Below, one piece after another: positions 42,984 to 51,693 of a DNA stretch of 64,000 nucleotides. The stretch comes from Candidatus Metalachnospira gallinarum (GTDB lineage: Bacteria > Bacillota > Clostridia > Lachnospirales > Anaerotignaceae), in NCBI GenBank assembly GCA_904378045.1, contig CAJFHC010000008.1, positions 19,338-83,337 of the forward strand, in the 5' to 3' direction. Position 1 is the stretch's first letter; every line of letters begins with the position of its first letter. The position numbers and the translations under genes are program-made. The notes under the pieces are model-generated. The model saw only the letters and a list, made by a program, of their open reading frames with translations, made no database searches and was not told the origin of the DNA.

Positions 42984-44078
42984 TTATTTGTCTGCGTCTT
43001 CCTTAGCGGCTACGGGAACTGTCCATCCGAATGTGTCTTCTGCGCGTCCCCACTGGATATCCGTTATGCCTTTGTAAAGCTCATCGCAAACGGGTCCGAT
43101 CTCGTTGTTGTTGATGTGGTAGTCAACGCCTTCATAGTGAAGGATTCCGATGGGAGATACAACCGCCGCTGTTCCTGTTCCCCATGCTTCCTCAAGAGTT
43201 CCTTTCTTTACGGCATCGATAACTTCTTCCGCCGTTATAAGTCTTTCTGTTACTTTGTATCCCTTTGACTTAAGATACTCGATAGCGCTCATTCTTGTTA
43301 CTCCAGGAAGAACCGAGCCTGTAAGCATGGGTGTTAAGATTTCTCCGTTGATCTTGAACATTACGTTCATTGATCCAACTTCCTCGATATATTTCTGATG
43401 AACACCGTCAAGCCAGAGAACCTGTGTAAATCCGTTTTCCTCAGCTACGGCCTCTGCTCTGTTGCTGGCAGCGTAGTTTCCGCCGACCTTGCAGTCTCCC
43501 GTGCCTCCTCTGACGGCACGGACATCATGTTCCTCGATAGCGATTTTAACAGGTTTAAGTCCTTCCTTATAGTAGTTTCCTACAGGACAAGTGATTATCA
43601 TAAATTTAGCTTTTTTGATTGAATGAAGTCCGATGGGCTCGTCGCATCCAAACTCAAAAGGTCTGATGTAAAGAGACTCGCCTTTTTCAGCGGGAACCCA
43701 GTCCTGCTCGAACGCTACAAATCTTTCGATAAGGTCAAGTATCGTGTCGGCGTCAAGATGGGGAAGGCAAAGTCTGTCAATGGATTTCTCCATACGTTTT
43801 GCGTTCTCTGAAGGTCTGAAAAGCTGACATTTTCCATCGGGTCTTCTGTATGCTTTCATTCCCTCGAAAGCGCCTGCGCCGTAGTGAAGGATTGTTGAGC
43901 CGGGATGCATAAGGATGGGTCCGAAAGGAACGATCCTTGCGTCGTGCCAGCCCTGGTCAGCGTCATAGTCCATAATGAACATATGATCCGTAAAATATGT
44001 TCCGAATCCGATTTCCTGACCCTTCTGGGGTTTTGCCTTAGGTGTCTGTGTTCTCTCCACTCTGATGTTCATTTTCAT
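42984..44078 (-). CDS. ilvE: Branched-chain amino acid aminotransferase IlvE
   Basis: 364 residues, the longer ilvE type. Class IV PLP fold: GAFEGMKAYRRPDGK near 67-81, the PLP lysine in DCKVGGNYAAS near 200, EVGSMNVMF near 238 and TGTAAVVSPIG near 322. It interconverts Leu, Ile and Val with their 2-oxoacids. Expression is controlled by an isoleucine-rich leader peptide and attenuator directly upstream. The ATG at 44078 has AGGAG about nine bases before it. Confidence 0.93.
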   Translation of the reverse strand: MKMNIRVERTQTPKAKPQKGQEIGFGTYFTDHMFIMDYDADQGWHDARIVPFGPILMHPGSTILHYGAGAFEGMKAYRRPDGKCQLFRPSENAKRMEKSIDRLCLPHLDADTILDLIERFVAFEQDWVPAEKGESLYIRPFEFGCDEPIGLHSIKKAKFMIITCPVGNYYKEGLKPVKIAIEEHDVRAVRGGTGDCKVGGNYAASNRAEAVAEENGFTQVLWLDGVHQKYIEEVGSMNVMFKINGEILTPMLTGSVLPGVTRMSAIEYLKSKGYKVTERLITAEEVIDAVKKGTLEEAWGTGTAAVVSPIGILHYEGVDYHINNNEIGPVCDELYKGITDIQWGRAEDTFGWTVPVAAKEDADK

Positions 44079-44124
44079 AACAATTATCTCCTCTCACAAA
44101 ATGCCTTAATAAAATATAAACTTT

Positions 44125-44159
44125 AATAAAAAAGCCTGCGGCTATGTAGCCGCAGGCTT
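44125..44159 (-). terminator. Attenuator terminator upstream of ilvE
   Basis: Perfect 12-bp stem AAGCCTGCGGCT / AGCCGCAGGCTT (44132-44143 and 44148-44159), 4-nt loop, then TTTTTTATT on the minus strand. It stands between the leader peptide stop (44213) and ilvE (44078). Its arm and loop can instead pair with 44260-44272 in the leader (see findings). Confidence 0.85.
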
Positions 44160-44212
44160 GAAAAAACTTAAATCAAAAACATCATACACTGGTTTGTGTC
44201 ATATTATGACAC

Positions 44213-44353
44213 TTATATATATAGAAAACTCGTATGTCTGTTATCAACTGTTTTTTCTGCACGACTCATAGCACTAATACTTCTAATAATAATAATTAGT
44301 GAGCAAATAGCGCTAATAGATAGTGTGCAAATGTATAATCCAGTTGACATCAT
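44213..44353 (-). CDS. Isoleucine-rich ilvE leader peptide
   Basis: 46 codons, ATG to TAA, on the minus strand. The peptide has nine Ile and four Leu; four consecutive ATT codons encode IIII (residues 20-23), followed by RSISAMSRAEK. AAGGAG lies 10 nt before the first ATG. It fits a ribosome-mediated attenuator: stalling at the Ile run when isoleucyl-tRNA is scarce. Too short for the usual gene-calling cut-offs. The peptide itself probably has no function after synthesis. Confidence 0.82.
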   Translation of the reverse strand: MMSTGLYICTLSISAICSLIIIIRSISAMSRAEKTVDNRHTSFLYI

Positions 44354-44388
44354 ATCGAATTTTCTCCTTTCTTCAATAATTTTTAATT

Positions 44389-44417
44389 ATAGTAACACCT
44401 ATCACAGTTTTTGTCAA
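44389..44417 (-). promoter_or_regulatory. Promoter of the ilvE leader transcript
   Basis: Minus strand TTGACA (44412-44417), 17 nt, TACTAT (44389-44394), about 36 nt upstream of the leader peptide ATG. Confidence 0.7.
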
Positions 44418-44462
44418 TAGGTTTTGGAATAAAATTTACGTCATTCCCGAAGGGCTTATATT

Positions 44463-45200
44463 TCAAAGATTTTCCAAAAACATGGCTATTCTTCTGAAAG
44501 CCTCATGCCTGCCCTCCGTAAGCACGATATTATGCTCCCCGTGCTCCGGCGTGTATATCTGCTTGTTTTCCGACGATATCCTGTTATATATTATTTCGGC
44601 GCTTCCCGGATCAGCCACGGCGTCATCCTTAGCCTGCACGATGATTGCCGGGCATTTTATCTGCTCAAGGAAGCCTTCCGCTCCTATGACCTTTGTGAGT
44701 CTCTCAAGCTCTCCGAAAATCCTTATCGCGATATCCTCATAGTGTATATGATACTGCTTGAACAGTCCGACCTTGCCTTCCATCGGTCTGTGGAAATATA
44801 CCTGTTCCGGCGGATAAGTATCTGTCATAAACGTCCCCGGCATAAGGCTGAGCGGAGAAGATATCGGAATAATTCCGGCCATATCCGGATGTTTTGCCGC
44901 AAGATAAAGCGAAAGACATCCTCCCGTGGAAAGCCCTCCGACATAAACCGTATCAAAACTCTTCTTTAAATAGGCGTAGTCGCTTTCAGCCTTCGCTATA
45001 AAGTCCTCGCAGTCGGTATGGAGAAGCTCTTCGGGAAATGTTCCGTGTCCGGCAAGATTTACGCACCACACAGAATATCCGTAATCATTGAGAAATTTCG
45101 CCATAGGTATCATCTGCGCCGCTCCCGATGTTATACCGTGGATGAGCAGTATCGCCTTGCCGTTATCTCCTGAAAAAAACACCTGATCATTTGTCCGCAT
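44463..45200 (-). CDS. Alpha/beta hydrolase, carboxylesterase/monoacylglycerol lipase-like
   Basis: 245 residues. Oxyanion-hole LLIHGITSG near 18, nucleophile GLSTGG (Ser near 95), Asp in AKDDAVADPG near 192 and catalytic His in EHGEHNIVL near 225. The size and motif order resemble the Est30-type carboxylesterases of Bacillota. It hydrolyses small esters; natural substrate unknown. Alone on its strand, starts with AGGGAGAGATATTG. Confidence 0.87.
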   Translation of the reverse strand: MRTNDQVFFSGDNGKAILLIHGITSGAAQMIPMAKFLNDYGYSVWCVNLAGHGTFPEELLHTDCEDFIAKAESDYAYLKKSFDTVYVGGLSTGGCLSLYLAAKHPDMAGIIPISSPLSLMPGTFMTDTYPPEQVYFHRPMEGKVGLFKQYHIHYEDIAIRIFGELERLTKVIGAEGFLEQIKCPAIIVQAKDDAVADPGSAEIIYNRISSENKQIYTPEHGEHNIVLTEGRHEAFRRIAMFLENL

Positions 45201-45306
45201 ATCAATATCTCTCCCTTCAAAACAGCAATAATATTTTCTTAAATCGATTTTATCATCCCGGCAGGTCTGTTGTCTATATATTTATGCTTTAAAGGCTGTC
45301 ATATCC

Positions 45307-45336
45307 TTGCCGTGGACACTAAAAATGTTATATAAT
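45307..45336 (+). promoter_or_regulatory. Promoter of the 45371-48568 operon
   Basis: TTGCCG (45307-45312), 18 nt, TATAAT (45331-45336). Confidence 0.5.
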
Positions 45337-45370
45337 AGGGGCAAGCTGAAATACATAAGGAGGAGATTTT

Positions 45371-45979
45371 TTGAGCGATAATGATCTTAAAACCAATGAT
45401 TTGGACTTAAACGATCCAAAGGATTTTAACGGTGAAGCGCCGGATGATATCAACGAGAACGATAGCCTTCCTGATGAGGACGCTGTCACGAGTAAAGACG
45501 ATTCCGAAAGCACCGGCGGTAACGACTATAGTTACGGCGGCAATACGCCTAATAACGACGCCATGTATAAGGCGGCCGTAAAAAAACACACAAGAACCAT
45601 CATCATTGAGATACTCGTGATTTCAAGCCTTATCAACGGCGGCTTTTTCCCCATAATAAATCTCAATCCAGATAATCCCGTTGACATCGGCCTTCTGCGT
45701 CTGTTCCTTATCGCGGTCGCAGTAGCTTATCAGGCGGAAGCCGGTTCCCTCGAAAGTCTGGCGTTTGCCAAGTCTCCGATGATCAAGATCTGGGGCTTCA
45801 ATCTTCTGCCGTCTCTCATAGGCATGGTCTGCCGTTATTTTATCGAGTTCGGAGAGGTGTCAAACACATATAATTTCACCGTGCCCAACATCCTCGCGCA
45901 GGCGCTTATACTGTCGCTTATTCCAACGATTGTCTGCTTCTTTGCAAAGAAAAGGCGCGAGAAAAAACGCTCGGCATAA
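45371..45979 (+). CDS. Membrane protein with acidic N-terminal tail, unknown function
   Basis: 202 residues starting at TTG, with AGGAGGAG five bases upstream; no ATG in frame has a better site. Residues 1-70 are acidic, Asn/Asp/Ser-rich and low complexity (cytosolic linker-like). Residues 72-195 hold about four membrane segments (IIIEILVISSLINGGFF near 75) and a basic C-terminus KKRREKKRSA. No family recognised. It begins a plus-strand group with the FetAB-type exporter, 15 bp upstream. Confidence 0.7.
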   Translation: MSDNDLKTNDLDLNDPKDFNGEAPDDINENDSLPDEDAVTSKDDSESTGGNDYSYGGNTPNNDAMYKAAVKKHTRTIIIEILVISSLINGGFFPIINLNPDNPVDIGLLRLFLIAVAVAYQAEAGSLESLAFAKSPMIKIWGFNLLPSLIGMVCRYFIEFGEVSNTYNFTVPNILAQALILSLIPTIVCFFAKKRREKKRSA

Positions 45980-45994
45980 AAACGGGGTCATATT

Positions 45995-46627
45995 ATGTGC
46001 GTGATAAAAACCTCCGGCGGGCTTAGTTTTATGGACTTGATCAGCTATCCCGAAACGGAGATAAAAGAAAACGAATTTACGTTTATCACCGGAGAAAGCG
46101 GCTGCGGCAAAAGCTCGTTTCTGCGTCTTTTGAACGCCACAGCCATACCCGTATCCGGAGAAATATATTACAGAGGAAAAGACATAAGAACTCTGCCCGT
46201 CCTCGACTACAGAAGGAAGGTTCTTCTGGCCCCGCAGGAGGTATTCCTGTTTGATGGCACAATAGCCGAAAACTTCAATATATACAGAAAATATTGCGGG
46301 AAGGCGCCCTTGCGTCCGTCGGAGGCCGCGGGATTTCTTGATGTCTGCTGCGCGGATTTTCCCGTTGACGCGGTTTGCAGGACTCTTTCGGGAGGAGAAA
46401 AACAGAGGGTGTTTCTTTCAATATTCCTTTCCTGTATGCCGGACGTCCTTCTTCTCGACGAGCCCACGTCAGCTCTTGACGAAAAAACGTCGGAGCGCCT
46501 TATGTCAAATCTTAAGGAATTTTGCAAATCGAAGAAAATCACACCGGTCATCGTCTGTCATAACAGCGATCTTGTGGATAAATTTGCCGACAAGGTCATA
46601 AAATTCGGAAGGAGCGGGGTGCAATGA
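45995..46627 (+). CDS. fetA: ABC transporter ATPase, FetA/YbbL-like
   Basis: 210 residues. Walker A GESGCGKS near 33, signature LSGGEKQR near 131, Walker B VLLLDEPTSALD near 152, switch His in VCHNSD near 187. Partner of the FetB-type permease encoded next (4-nt overlap). In E. coli FetAB exports iron and helps withstand oxidative stress; the same role is inferred here. Confidence 0.87.
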   Translation: MCVIKTSGGLSFMDLISYPETEIKENEFTFITGESGCGKSSFLRLLNATAIPVSGEIYYRGKDIRTLPVLDYRRKVLLAPQEVFLFDGTIAENFNIYRKYCGKAPLRPSEAAGFLDVCCADFPVDAVCRTLSGGEKQRVFLSIFLSCMPDVLLLDEPTSALDEKTSERLMSNLKEFCKSKKITPVIVCHNSDLVDKFADKVIKFGRSGVQ

Positions 46628-47403
46628 ACGGCGGCATCGTGAAACTGCAGCTGGATCAGTTTCTTCTTATATATGTCCTTTTGATAATAACAACCATAGT
46701 AATGAAAAAATGCCGTGTGAACCAGACAAAGCAGCTCGTGGCGGCGAGCATAAAAATGACGGTTCAGCTTATCATCGCCGGTCTGATACTCACATATATT
46801 TTCGGCAACCCTCACCCTGTGTTCACATTGGCCTATCTGGCGGCCATGACCGCCTTTTCGATACACAGGGCAGTCTCAAAAAACAGAGATCTCAACCGCA
46901 GGTTCAAACTTGCCATAGGTCTGTCCATAGCTCTTTCCGGTATGCTTGTTCTCATATTTTTTATATGCGCGGTAGTGAGGGAAGATATTTTTAACCCGCA
47001 GTATGTCATACCCATTTCGGGAATGATAATGGGAAATACAATGACCGGAGTATCTCTGGGCGTCAAGTCATTCAGAGAGACTCTCCTTGACCAGAGAGCT
47101 AAGATAAATGCTCTCACCTGCATAGGAGCGTCGCCGAGGGACATACTTCTGCCCTTTGTGCGGCAGTCGCTGGAAACCGCCCTGCTTCCGACGATCAATT
47201 CCATGGTCGGAATGGGCATAGTGTCCCTGCCCGGTATGATGACCGGACAGATACTTGCGGGCACAATGCCTCTTACGGCCATACTTTATCAGATCTCGAT
47301 GATGATAGCCATTTGCACGTCAGTAACCGCGGCCTGCTTCAGCTCATTGTATCTGGGATATAAAACGCTTTATGGCCCGAAGGAGCAAATAATAAACATA
47401 TAA
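46624..47403 (+). CDS. fetB: ABC transporter permease, FetB/YbbM (UPF0014) family
   Basis: 259 residues, about seven membrane segments. Family blocks: PISGMIMGNTMTGVSLGVK near 138-156, ALTCIGASPRDILLPFVRQSLETAL near 175 onward (split by the coupling helix), and VSLPGMMTGQILAGTMPL near 200. Works with the FetA-like ATPase, likely as an iron exporter. Confidence 0.9.
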   Translation: MNGGIVKLQLDQFLLIYVLLIITTIVMKKCRVNQTKQLVAASIKMTVQLIIAGLILTYIFGNPHPVFTLAYLAAMTAFSIHRAVSKNRDLNRRFKLAIGLSIALSGMLVLIFFICAVVREDIFNPQYVIPISGMIMGNTMTGVSLGVKSFRETLLDQRAKINALTCIGASPRDILLPFVRQSLETALLPTINSMVGMGIVSLPGMMTGQILAGTMPLTAILYQISMMIAICTSVTAACFSSLYLGYKTLYGPKEQIINI

Positions 47404-47435
47404 CGAATCGTAAGGCTTTTTAACGGAGGCTAAAA

Positions 47436-48017
47436 ATGAAGGATAAACCGCTTTTTGACCTTTTCTGGTCATTTTTCAAAATAGGACTTTTCACATTTGG
47501 CGGAGGATATGCCATGATACCGCTTATTGAGGAGGTTTGCGTGGAAAACAAGGGATGGATAACCAGCGACGAGCTCTCCACCGTAACGGCCATCGCCGAA
47601 TCCACGCCGGGCCCCATTGCCATAAACTGCGCCACATACACCGGATATATGCGGGGCGGCTTCGCGGGGGCGCTCAGCTCCACCTTCGGCGTAGTCCTGC
47701 CGTCGTTTATAATCATTTACCTCATTTCCATATTTTTTGACGATTTTCTTTCAATAACGATAATCGCCAACGCATTCAAGGGCATAAAGATCGGAGTGGG
47801 TCTTCTCATTCTGCAGGCCGGACTTAATATGTCCAAAAAGATGAAGCTCAGCGGTCTGTCGCTTTTCATACTCATAGCTTCCTGCGCGGCTCTGCTTGTT
47901 ATTAATTTTGCCGGAGCGAGCTTTTCGACGGTATATTTCCTCATTATCGCCGGAATATTCAGCGTCTCCGTATATGAGATAAAACGCAGGATTTCAAAGG
48001 GAGGTGCGGATAAATGA
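47436..48017 (+). CDS. Chromate transporter family protein, first half-size subunit
   Basis: 193 residues. The CHR domain is visible: FFKIGLFTFGGGYAMIPLIE near 10-28, then WITSDELSTVTAIAESTPGP near 40-59 and INCATYTGYMRGG. About six membrane segments. Half-size CHR proteins work in pairs; the partner follows with a 4-nt overlap. Members export chromate, but many Clostridia pairs probably carry other anions. Confidence 0.88.
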   Translation: MKDKPLFDLFWSFFKIGLFTFGGGYAMIPLIEEVCVENKGWITSDELSTVTAIAESTPGPIAINCATYTGYMRGGFAGALSSTFGVVLPSFIIIYLISIFFDDFLSITIIANAFKGIKIGVGLLILQAGLNMSKKMKLSGLSLFILIASCAALLVINFAGASFSTVYFLIIAGIFSVSVYEIKRRISKGGADK

Positions 48018-48568
48018 TATATCTTGACCTTCTCATCGGATTTTTGAAAGTCGGCCTGTTTTCCTTCGGCGGAGCCTATGGCGCCATACCTTTGATCCGT
48101 GACGTCGTATTGTCTTACGGATGGCTGGACGACGAGATGCTGACCTATTTTATCGCCGTCAGTGAAAGCACTCCCGGTCCTATAATGGTAAATCTTGCCA
48201 CCTACATCGGCAGTTCCAAGGGCGGTATCCTCGGTTCGGCAATAGCCACGGCGGCTGTTGTTCTTCCGGCCTTTGTCATAATACTGCTCATAGTCGTTAT
48301 GCTTAAAAACATTCTTGACAATCCGTATGTGCAGGCTGTGCTTGACGGAATAAAGCCCTGTATTGTCGGCATTATCGCAGCCACCGGCCTTGAGATGATA
48401 TTTCAGAACTGTTTCCAGGGCTCTGTCCTTGATGTCCGAGCCGTTATACTTACGGCGATCCTCGGGGCTGTCGTTATAATTTACAGAAGGGCGAAAAAGA
48501 AAAATTTTCCTCCCATAAGACTTATAATCATCTCCGCCGTGCTTGGCATAGTGGCATATTCGTTATGA
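48014..48568 (+). CDS. Chromate transporter family protein, second half-size subunit
   Basis: 184 residues with the same CHR layout: FLKVGLFSFGGAYGAIPLI near 9, then VSESTPGPIMVNLATYIGSS near 51. It is a diverged sister of the previous gene and should form a heterodimer with inverted topology. Terminator follows. Confidence 0.88.
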   Translation: MIYLDLLIGFLKVGLFSFGGAYGAIPLIRDVVLSYGWLDDEMLTYFIAVSESTPGPIMVNLATYIGSSKGGILGSAIATAAVVLPAFVIILLIVVMLKNILDNPYVQAVLDGIKPCIVGIIAATGLEMIFQNCFQGSVLDVRAVILTAILGAVVIIYRRAKKKNFPPIRLIIISAVLGIVAYSL

Positions 48569-48586
48569 TCTGTTCAATATAAAATT

Positions 48587-48624
48587 ACGGCGTCCAAGGG
48601 TTTTATACCGGACGCCGTTTTTAT
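48587..48624 (+). terminator. Terminator after the chromate transporter pair
   Basis: ACGGCGTCC / GGACGCCGT stem followed by TTTTTAT. Confidence 0.85.
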
Positions 48625-48646
48625 ATTTTATTAATTAACTTTGAAA

Positions 48647-49035
48647 TCAGCCTAAAATTACGAAAAATACGAAAATCAGCAATGTAATGGCTGCCGTCAC
48701 ATATATTAGCTCTCTTTTTACGGATTTGAGCTCAATATCATAAAATCCGAGCATCACCGGGTCATTGCCATTTATGGCCCTGTTTTTTCTCTTTAAAAAG
48801 ACAAGCAGTAAAACAGCCCCATGACGAGCAGTATTATGCCTATAATCGCTTCCATATCGGAAACACTGCTGGCCGTGAGGCAAATAATAACCTGCAGCGC
48901 CACATTCAGGGCCCGCCTCTTCTTTTTTGGATGCAGTTCATTTCCCTCTTTCATATTTCTCAGCATATTGAAATATTCCGTACAAACAGTTATCAATATG
49001 GCAGCTATGTATAAAACAAAGCATATCCTGTCCAT
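48647..49035 (-). pseudogene. Frameshifted small membrane protein
   Basis: Two overlapping frames on the minus strand make one plausible protein. The first (48793-49035, 80 residues, good GAGGTG ribosome site) has membrane segments near 4-20, 43-60 and 62-78 and ends MGLFYCLSF-stop. At the run CTTTTTAAAG a -1 shift continues into LKRKNRAINGNDPVM with a further membrane segment near the C-terminus, ending at 48647, for a protein of about 129 residues. The downstream half has no good start of its own. Either a real frameshift mutation, a sequencing error in the T5A3 run, or slippage. No family recognised. Confidence 0.55.
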
Positions 49036-49170
49036 AATATCACCTCGTTGTATATTCGCGGCAAAATTTTCCGGATATTTACTGTAATTTTAAGTCCACA
49101 ACTATATGATGCTGCTAACAATACATATAGTATACCATATTTTATAATCATATCAACTTTTAACCCAATG

Positions 49171-49199
49171 AAAAAGCCCGTTCGCTGTTATGGACGGGC
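49171..49199 (-). terminator. Terminator overlapping the thioesterase stop
   Basis: GCCCGT / ACGGGC stem, then TTTTTC on the minus strand; the stem overlaps the last codons of the thioesterase gene. Confidence 0.65.
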
Positions 49200-49619
49200 A
49201 GATTTATAATCTTCGGCTTCTTTTCTGAGTATGGCGTCAAATTCCGGAAATTTCTTCCTTAGAGCGACCGGTATGCCTTTCGAGTCTATAAAGCAGTGGG
49301 ATGACCTTCCTGTAAACACAAGCTCTCCCGTTTCCGCGTTAGTCATTTTATAAATTATGACCAGCTTTACGCCTGTATACTGCTCCAGAGCAACCTCTAT
49401 CCTGACGTCATCGTCAAACGTCGTCGGATGTTTGTACTGGCACTCCAATGACACTACCGGAGAAGTAACGCCTTCCTTTTCCAGTCTTCTTATGCCGTAT
49501 CCGGCATTTTTAAGGAAGTCCGTTCTTGCCTCCTCCATCCATCTTACATAATTTGAATGATGGGTTATGCCCATTTTATCCGTCTCATAATATTTAACGC
49601 TGTGAATATATGTATGCAT
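49188..49619 (-). CDS. Acyl-CoA thioesterase, 4HBT/YbgC family
   Basis: 143 residues in a single hotdog domain. KYYETDKMGITHHSNYVRW near 9-27 contains the catalytic Asp and the N-terminal family signature, followed by EARTDFL. It hydrolyses short-chain or hydroxybenzoyl-type acyl-CoAs; the substrate is not fixed. It follows the PAS regulator gene by 12 bp in the same direction. Confidence 0.88.
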   Translation of the reverse strand: MHTYIHSVKYYETDKMGITHHSNYVRWMEEARTDFLKNAGYGIRRLEKEGVTSPVVSLECQYKHPTTFDDDVRIEVALEQYTGVKLVIIYKMTNAETGELVFTGRSSHCFIDSKGIPVALRKKFPEFDAILRKEAEDYKSARP

Positions 49620-49631
49620 GGTATTTCCTCT

Positions 49632-51623
49632 TTAATTTTGATGTAAAATATTGCCTGTAAGTTCCGCCAAAGTGTTTTCGCCCCAGCTGTAATTTGTCAG
49701 ATAGCTTCCTTTGAAGAGCTGGGAATATTCCTCCTTGCCGGAAAGATAGTCATAAAGATCGCATTTGACCTTTTCCGTAACGATACGGCGTTTGCCGTCC
49801 ACCGTTTCCATCACGTCCTGTATTCCATATTCCTCAAGGGTGTTTTTAAGTCTCAGAGCAACCTTTCGGTATCTGGCCAAAGTAACGGGATTGACCGGTT
49901 CATCCTCCCAAAGGAAACTTATGGCTTCCTCCGATGAGACAAATCCTCCCCTTCTGTCAACCAGCATCGCGAAAAGCTCTTTGGCCTTTTTGTTTCTGAA
50001 CGCGACAGCCCTTTCTCCTATAAATACGTCAAAGTATCCAAATGTTCTTATTGTAACGATATGTCCGTCGGTATTTTTAGGCTCGCTCTCGTCCACGTTG
50101 TAAAGCATAATGTATCTCGGAGACGATGAGCTTGGCGATTTCTGGGAACATATGGCTTTTATCCGCCTTTCCCTGTTTGTTCTAAAATCGAAATATGTAA
50201 ACTCCGCCTCTCCGGTTTTCAGAAGTCTGGCGATCTCGTCATATGAAGCCCCGCTTTTGGCGACAAAGTCCTTTATCGGCGTGCTCTGTTTCATAAGCGG
50301 CATCCATTCGTCCTTTGTAAATCCAAAAAATCCGCATACGTTGTCGCTGGCGTAAAGCGGCGTAACGTAACTGTCTTTCACCTCAAAGGCGGCAACCCCG
50401 TCGGTAAAGTTCTTGACAATCTTTTGCATATCTTCCTTAAGCGAAACATTCTCGCTTCTCAGGCCCTCTGTTTCGGTCGGATCCTGTATGTTTCTGCAGC
50501 AGTACAGCGATACGGAGCTGTCCATTTTAAGAAAGATCCCGCTGTAGCTTTTTATTTCACCGCTTGACGAGCGCGCTCTGTAAGTTATTCCCGGAGGTCT
50601 TGAATCCGGCCCAGAGAGCTTTTTGCGGCAGAAATCCCTGAAAAAGGCTCTGAGCCTTTCCCTGTCCTCATCCACCACGGTGCCGGAAATCCATTTTTCC
50701 GTGGCTTCTTCCATCTGCATCGGTATGTTCTCGAGCCATTTGAACATGGGAGAGTTATTGCTGTAGAGACATTTGACAGTGTTGGCTCCAAGGTCATACT
50801 CAAATATCTTGTCGTAAACGTCCGTCAGCGCCTTGATATATCTTTTTGTCTCGTTTTCTTTCTGCGCCTGATGTCTTTCCGTCATATCTATGCAGACGCT
50901 TCGGAATTCATCTTCGCCCTGCTCATTGACGCACTTTGAGACCCATCCGAATACATGCGCCCTCGTTCCGTCGCAACGCAGAAGCGTCATCTCGCCTGAA
51001 ATAGGTTCCCCGGCGCTGTATACCCGGTTAAGATACATGGAAAACATGTGTCTTTCCTCCATCGGGACCATAAGGAATATGTTGTCGCTGAAAAGCTCAA
51101 AATAATCCATTTCGCCCTCTTTTGTTTCCGGTATGCGCATAAGCTCCTTCATCTGTCTGTTCATATATGTTATCCTGGGCTGTTTTTCGCATGTATATTT
51201 TAAAAATCCGCAGGGTATGGCCTCGTTAAGAAATTTAAGGTTCTCGTTCTGTTTTTTGATCTCCGAAATATCCGTCAAAACAGAATATCCGGCCATACTT
51301 CCGTCTTCAAGTCTCTTTACCGTCATGGAATCCATCACATAAATAACAGTGCCGTCTTTTTTTACAAGACGATATTCCGACTTTATATTCTGCTCGGCGC
51401 TTCCGGCTTTCTTTAAAAATTCCATGTACGCTTCCCTGTCATCCCTATATACAAACGCGAGATACGGGTCCGTGACGCCGTCGCTTTTAAGCTCATCGGC
51501 TTCGGCTCCGAGCATACCGCTAAGGCCGGCGCCCGCATAGCATATATGCGCCGGCTCATCAAGCGCGTATTGATGAAATCCGCTTATACCGTATTCAAGT
51601 ATGTAATCCATGTTTTCAAGCAT
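49632..51623 (-). CDS. PAS-domain regulator with C-terminal SARP-type winged helix
   Basis: 663 residues from the ATG at 51623 (GGGGAG eight bases upstream; the frame is open 19 codons further without a ribosome site). At least three PAS-like domains lie in tandem (about 5-120, 130-260 and 420-520), with PAC-like ends such as YSVLTDISEIKKQ. Residues 550-663 form an OmpR/SARP-type winged helix: TIRTFGYFDVFIGERAVAF, KAKELFAMLVDRRGGFVSSE and KVALRLKNTLEEYG. No kinase or receiver domain is present, so it reads as a one-component sensor-regulator. Ligand unknown. Adjacent to the fatty-acid operon and a thioesterase. Confidence 0.82.
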   Translation of the reverse strand: MLENMDYILEYGISGFHQYALDEPAHICYAGAGLSGMLGAEADELKSDGVTDPYLAFVYRDDREAYMEFLKKAGSAEQNIKSEYRLVKKDGTVIYVMDSMTVKRLEDGSMAGYSVLTDISEIKKQNENLKFLNEAIPCGFLKYTCEKQPRITYMNRQMKELMRIPETKEGEMDYFELFSDNIFLMVPMEERHMFSMYLNRVYSAGEPISGEMTLLRCDGTRAHVFGWVSKCVNEQGEDEFRSVCIDMTERHQAQKENETKRYIKALTDVYDKIFEYDLGANTVKCLYSNNSPMFKWLENIPMQMEEATEKWISGTVVDEDRERLRAFFRDFCRKKLSGPDSRPPGITYRARSSSGEIKSYSGIFLKMDSSVSLYCCRNIQDPTETEGLRSENVSLKEDMQKIVKNFTDGVAAFEVKDSYVTPLYASDNVCGFFGFTKDEWMPLMKQSTPIKDFVAKSGASYDEIARLLKTGEAEFTYFDFRTNRERRIKAICSQKSPSSSSPRYIMLYNVDESEPKNTDGHIVTIRTFGYFDVFIGERAVAFRNKKAKELFAMLVDRRGGFVSSEEAISFLWEDEPVNPVTLARYRKVALRLKNTLEEYGIQDVMETVDGKRRIVTEKVKCDLYDYLSGKEEYSQLFKGSYLTNYSWGENTLAELTGNILHQN

Positions 51624-51644
51624 ATTTATTTCTCCCCTAACGCT

Positions 51645-51661
51645 CGGACAGTCACTGTCCG
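51645..51661. promoter_or_regulatory. Perfect 17-bp palindrome in the leader of the PAS regulator
   Basis: CGGACAGT-C-ACTGTCCG, between the -10 element and the ribosome site. Candidate operator (autoregulation) or short RNA hairpin. Confidence 0.5.
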
Positions 51662-51693
51662 GCGCAGAATAAGGCACCACAAAATCAGATTAC

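Noticed and set aside
46624..48568. Metal-resistance island (FetAB plus chromate transporters)
   Set aside because: Base composition and codon use look like the neighbours, and no mobile signals flank it; ordinary operon is simpler.
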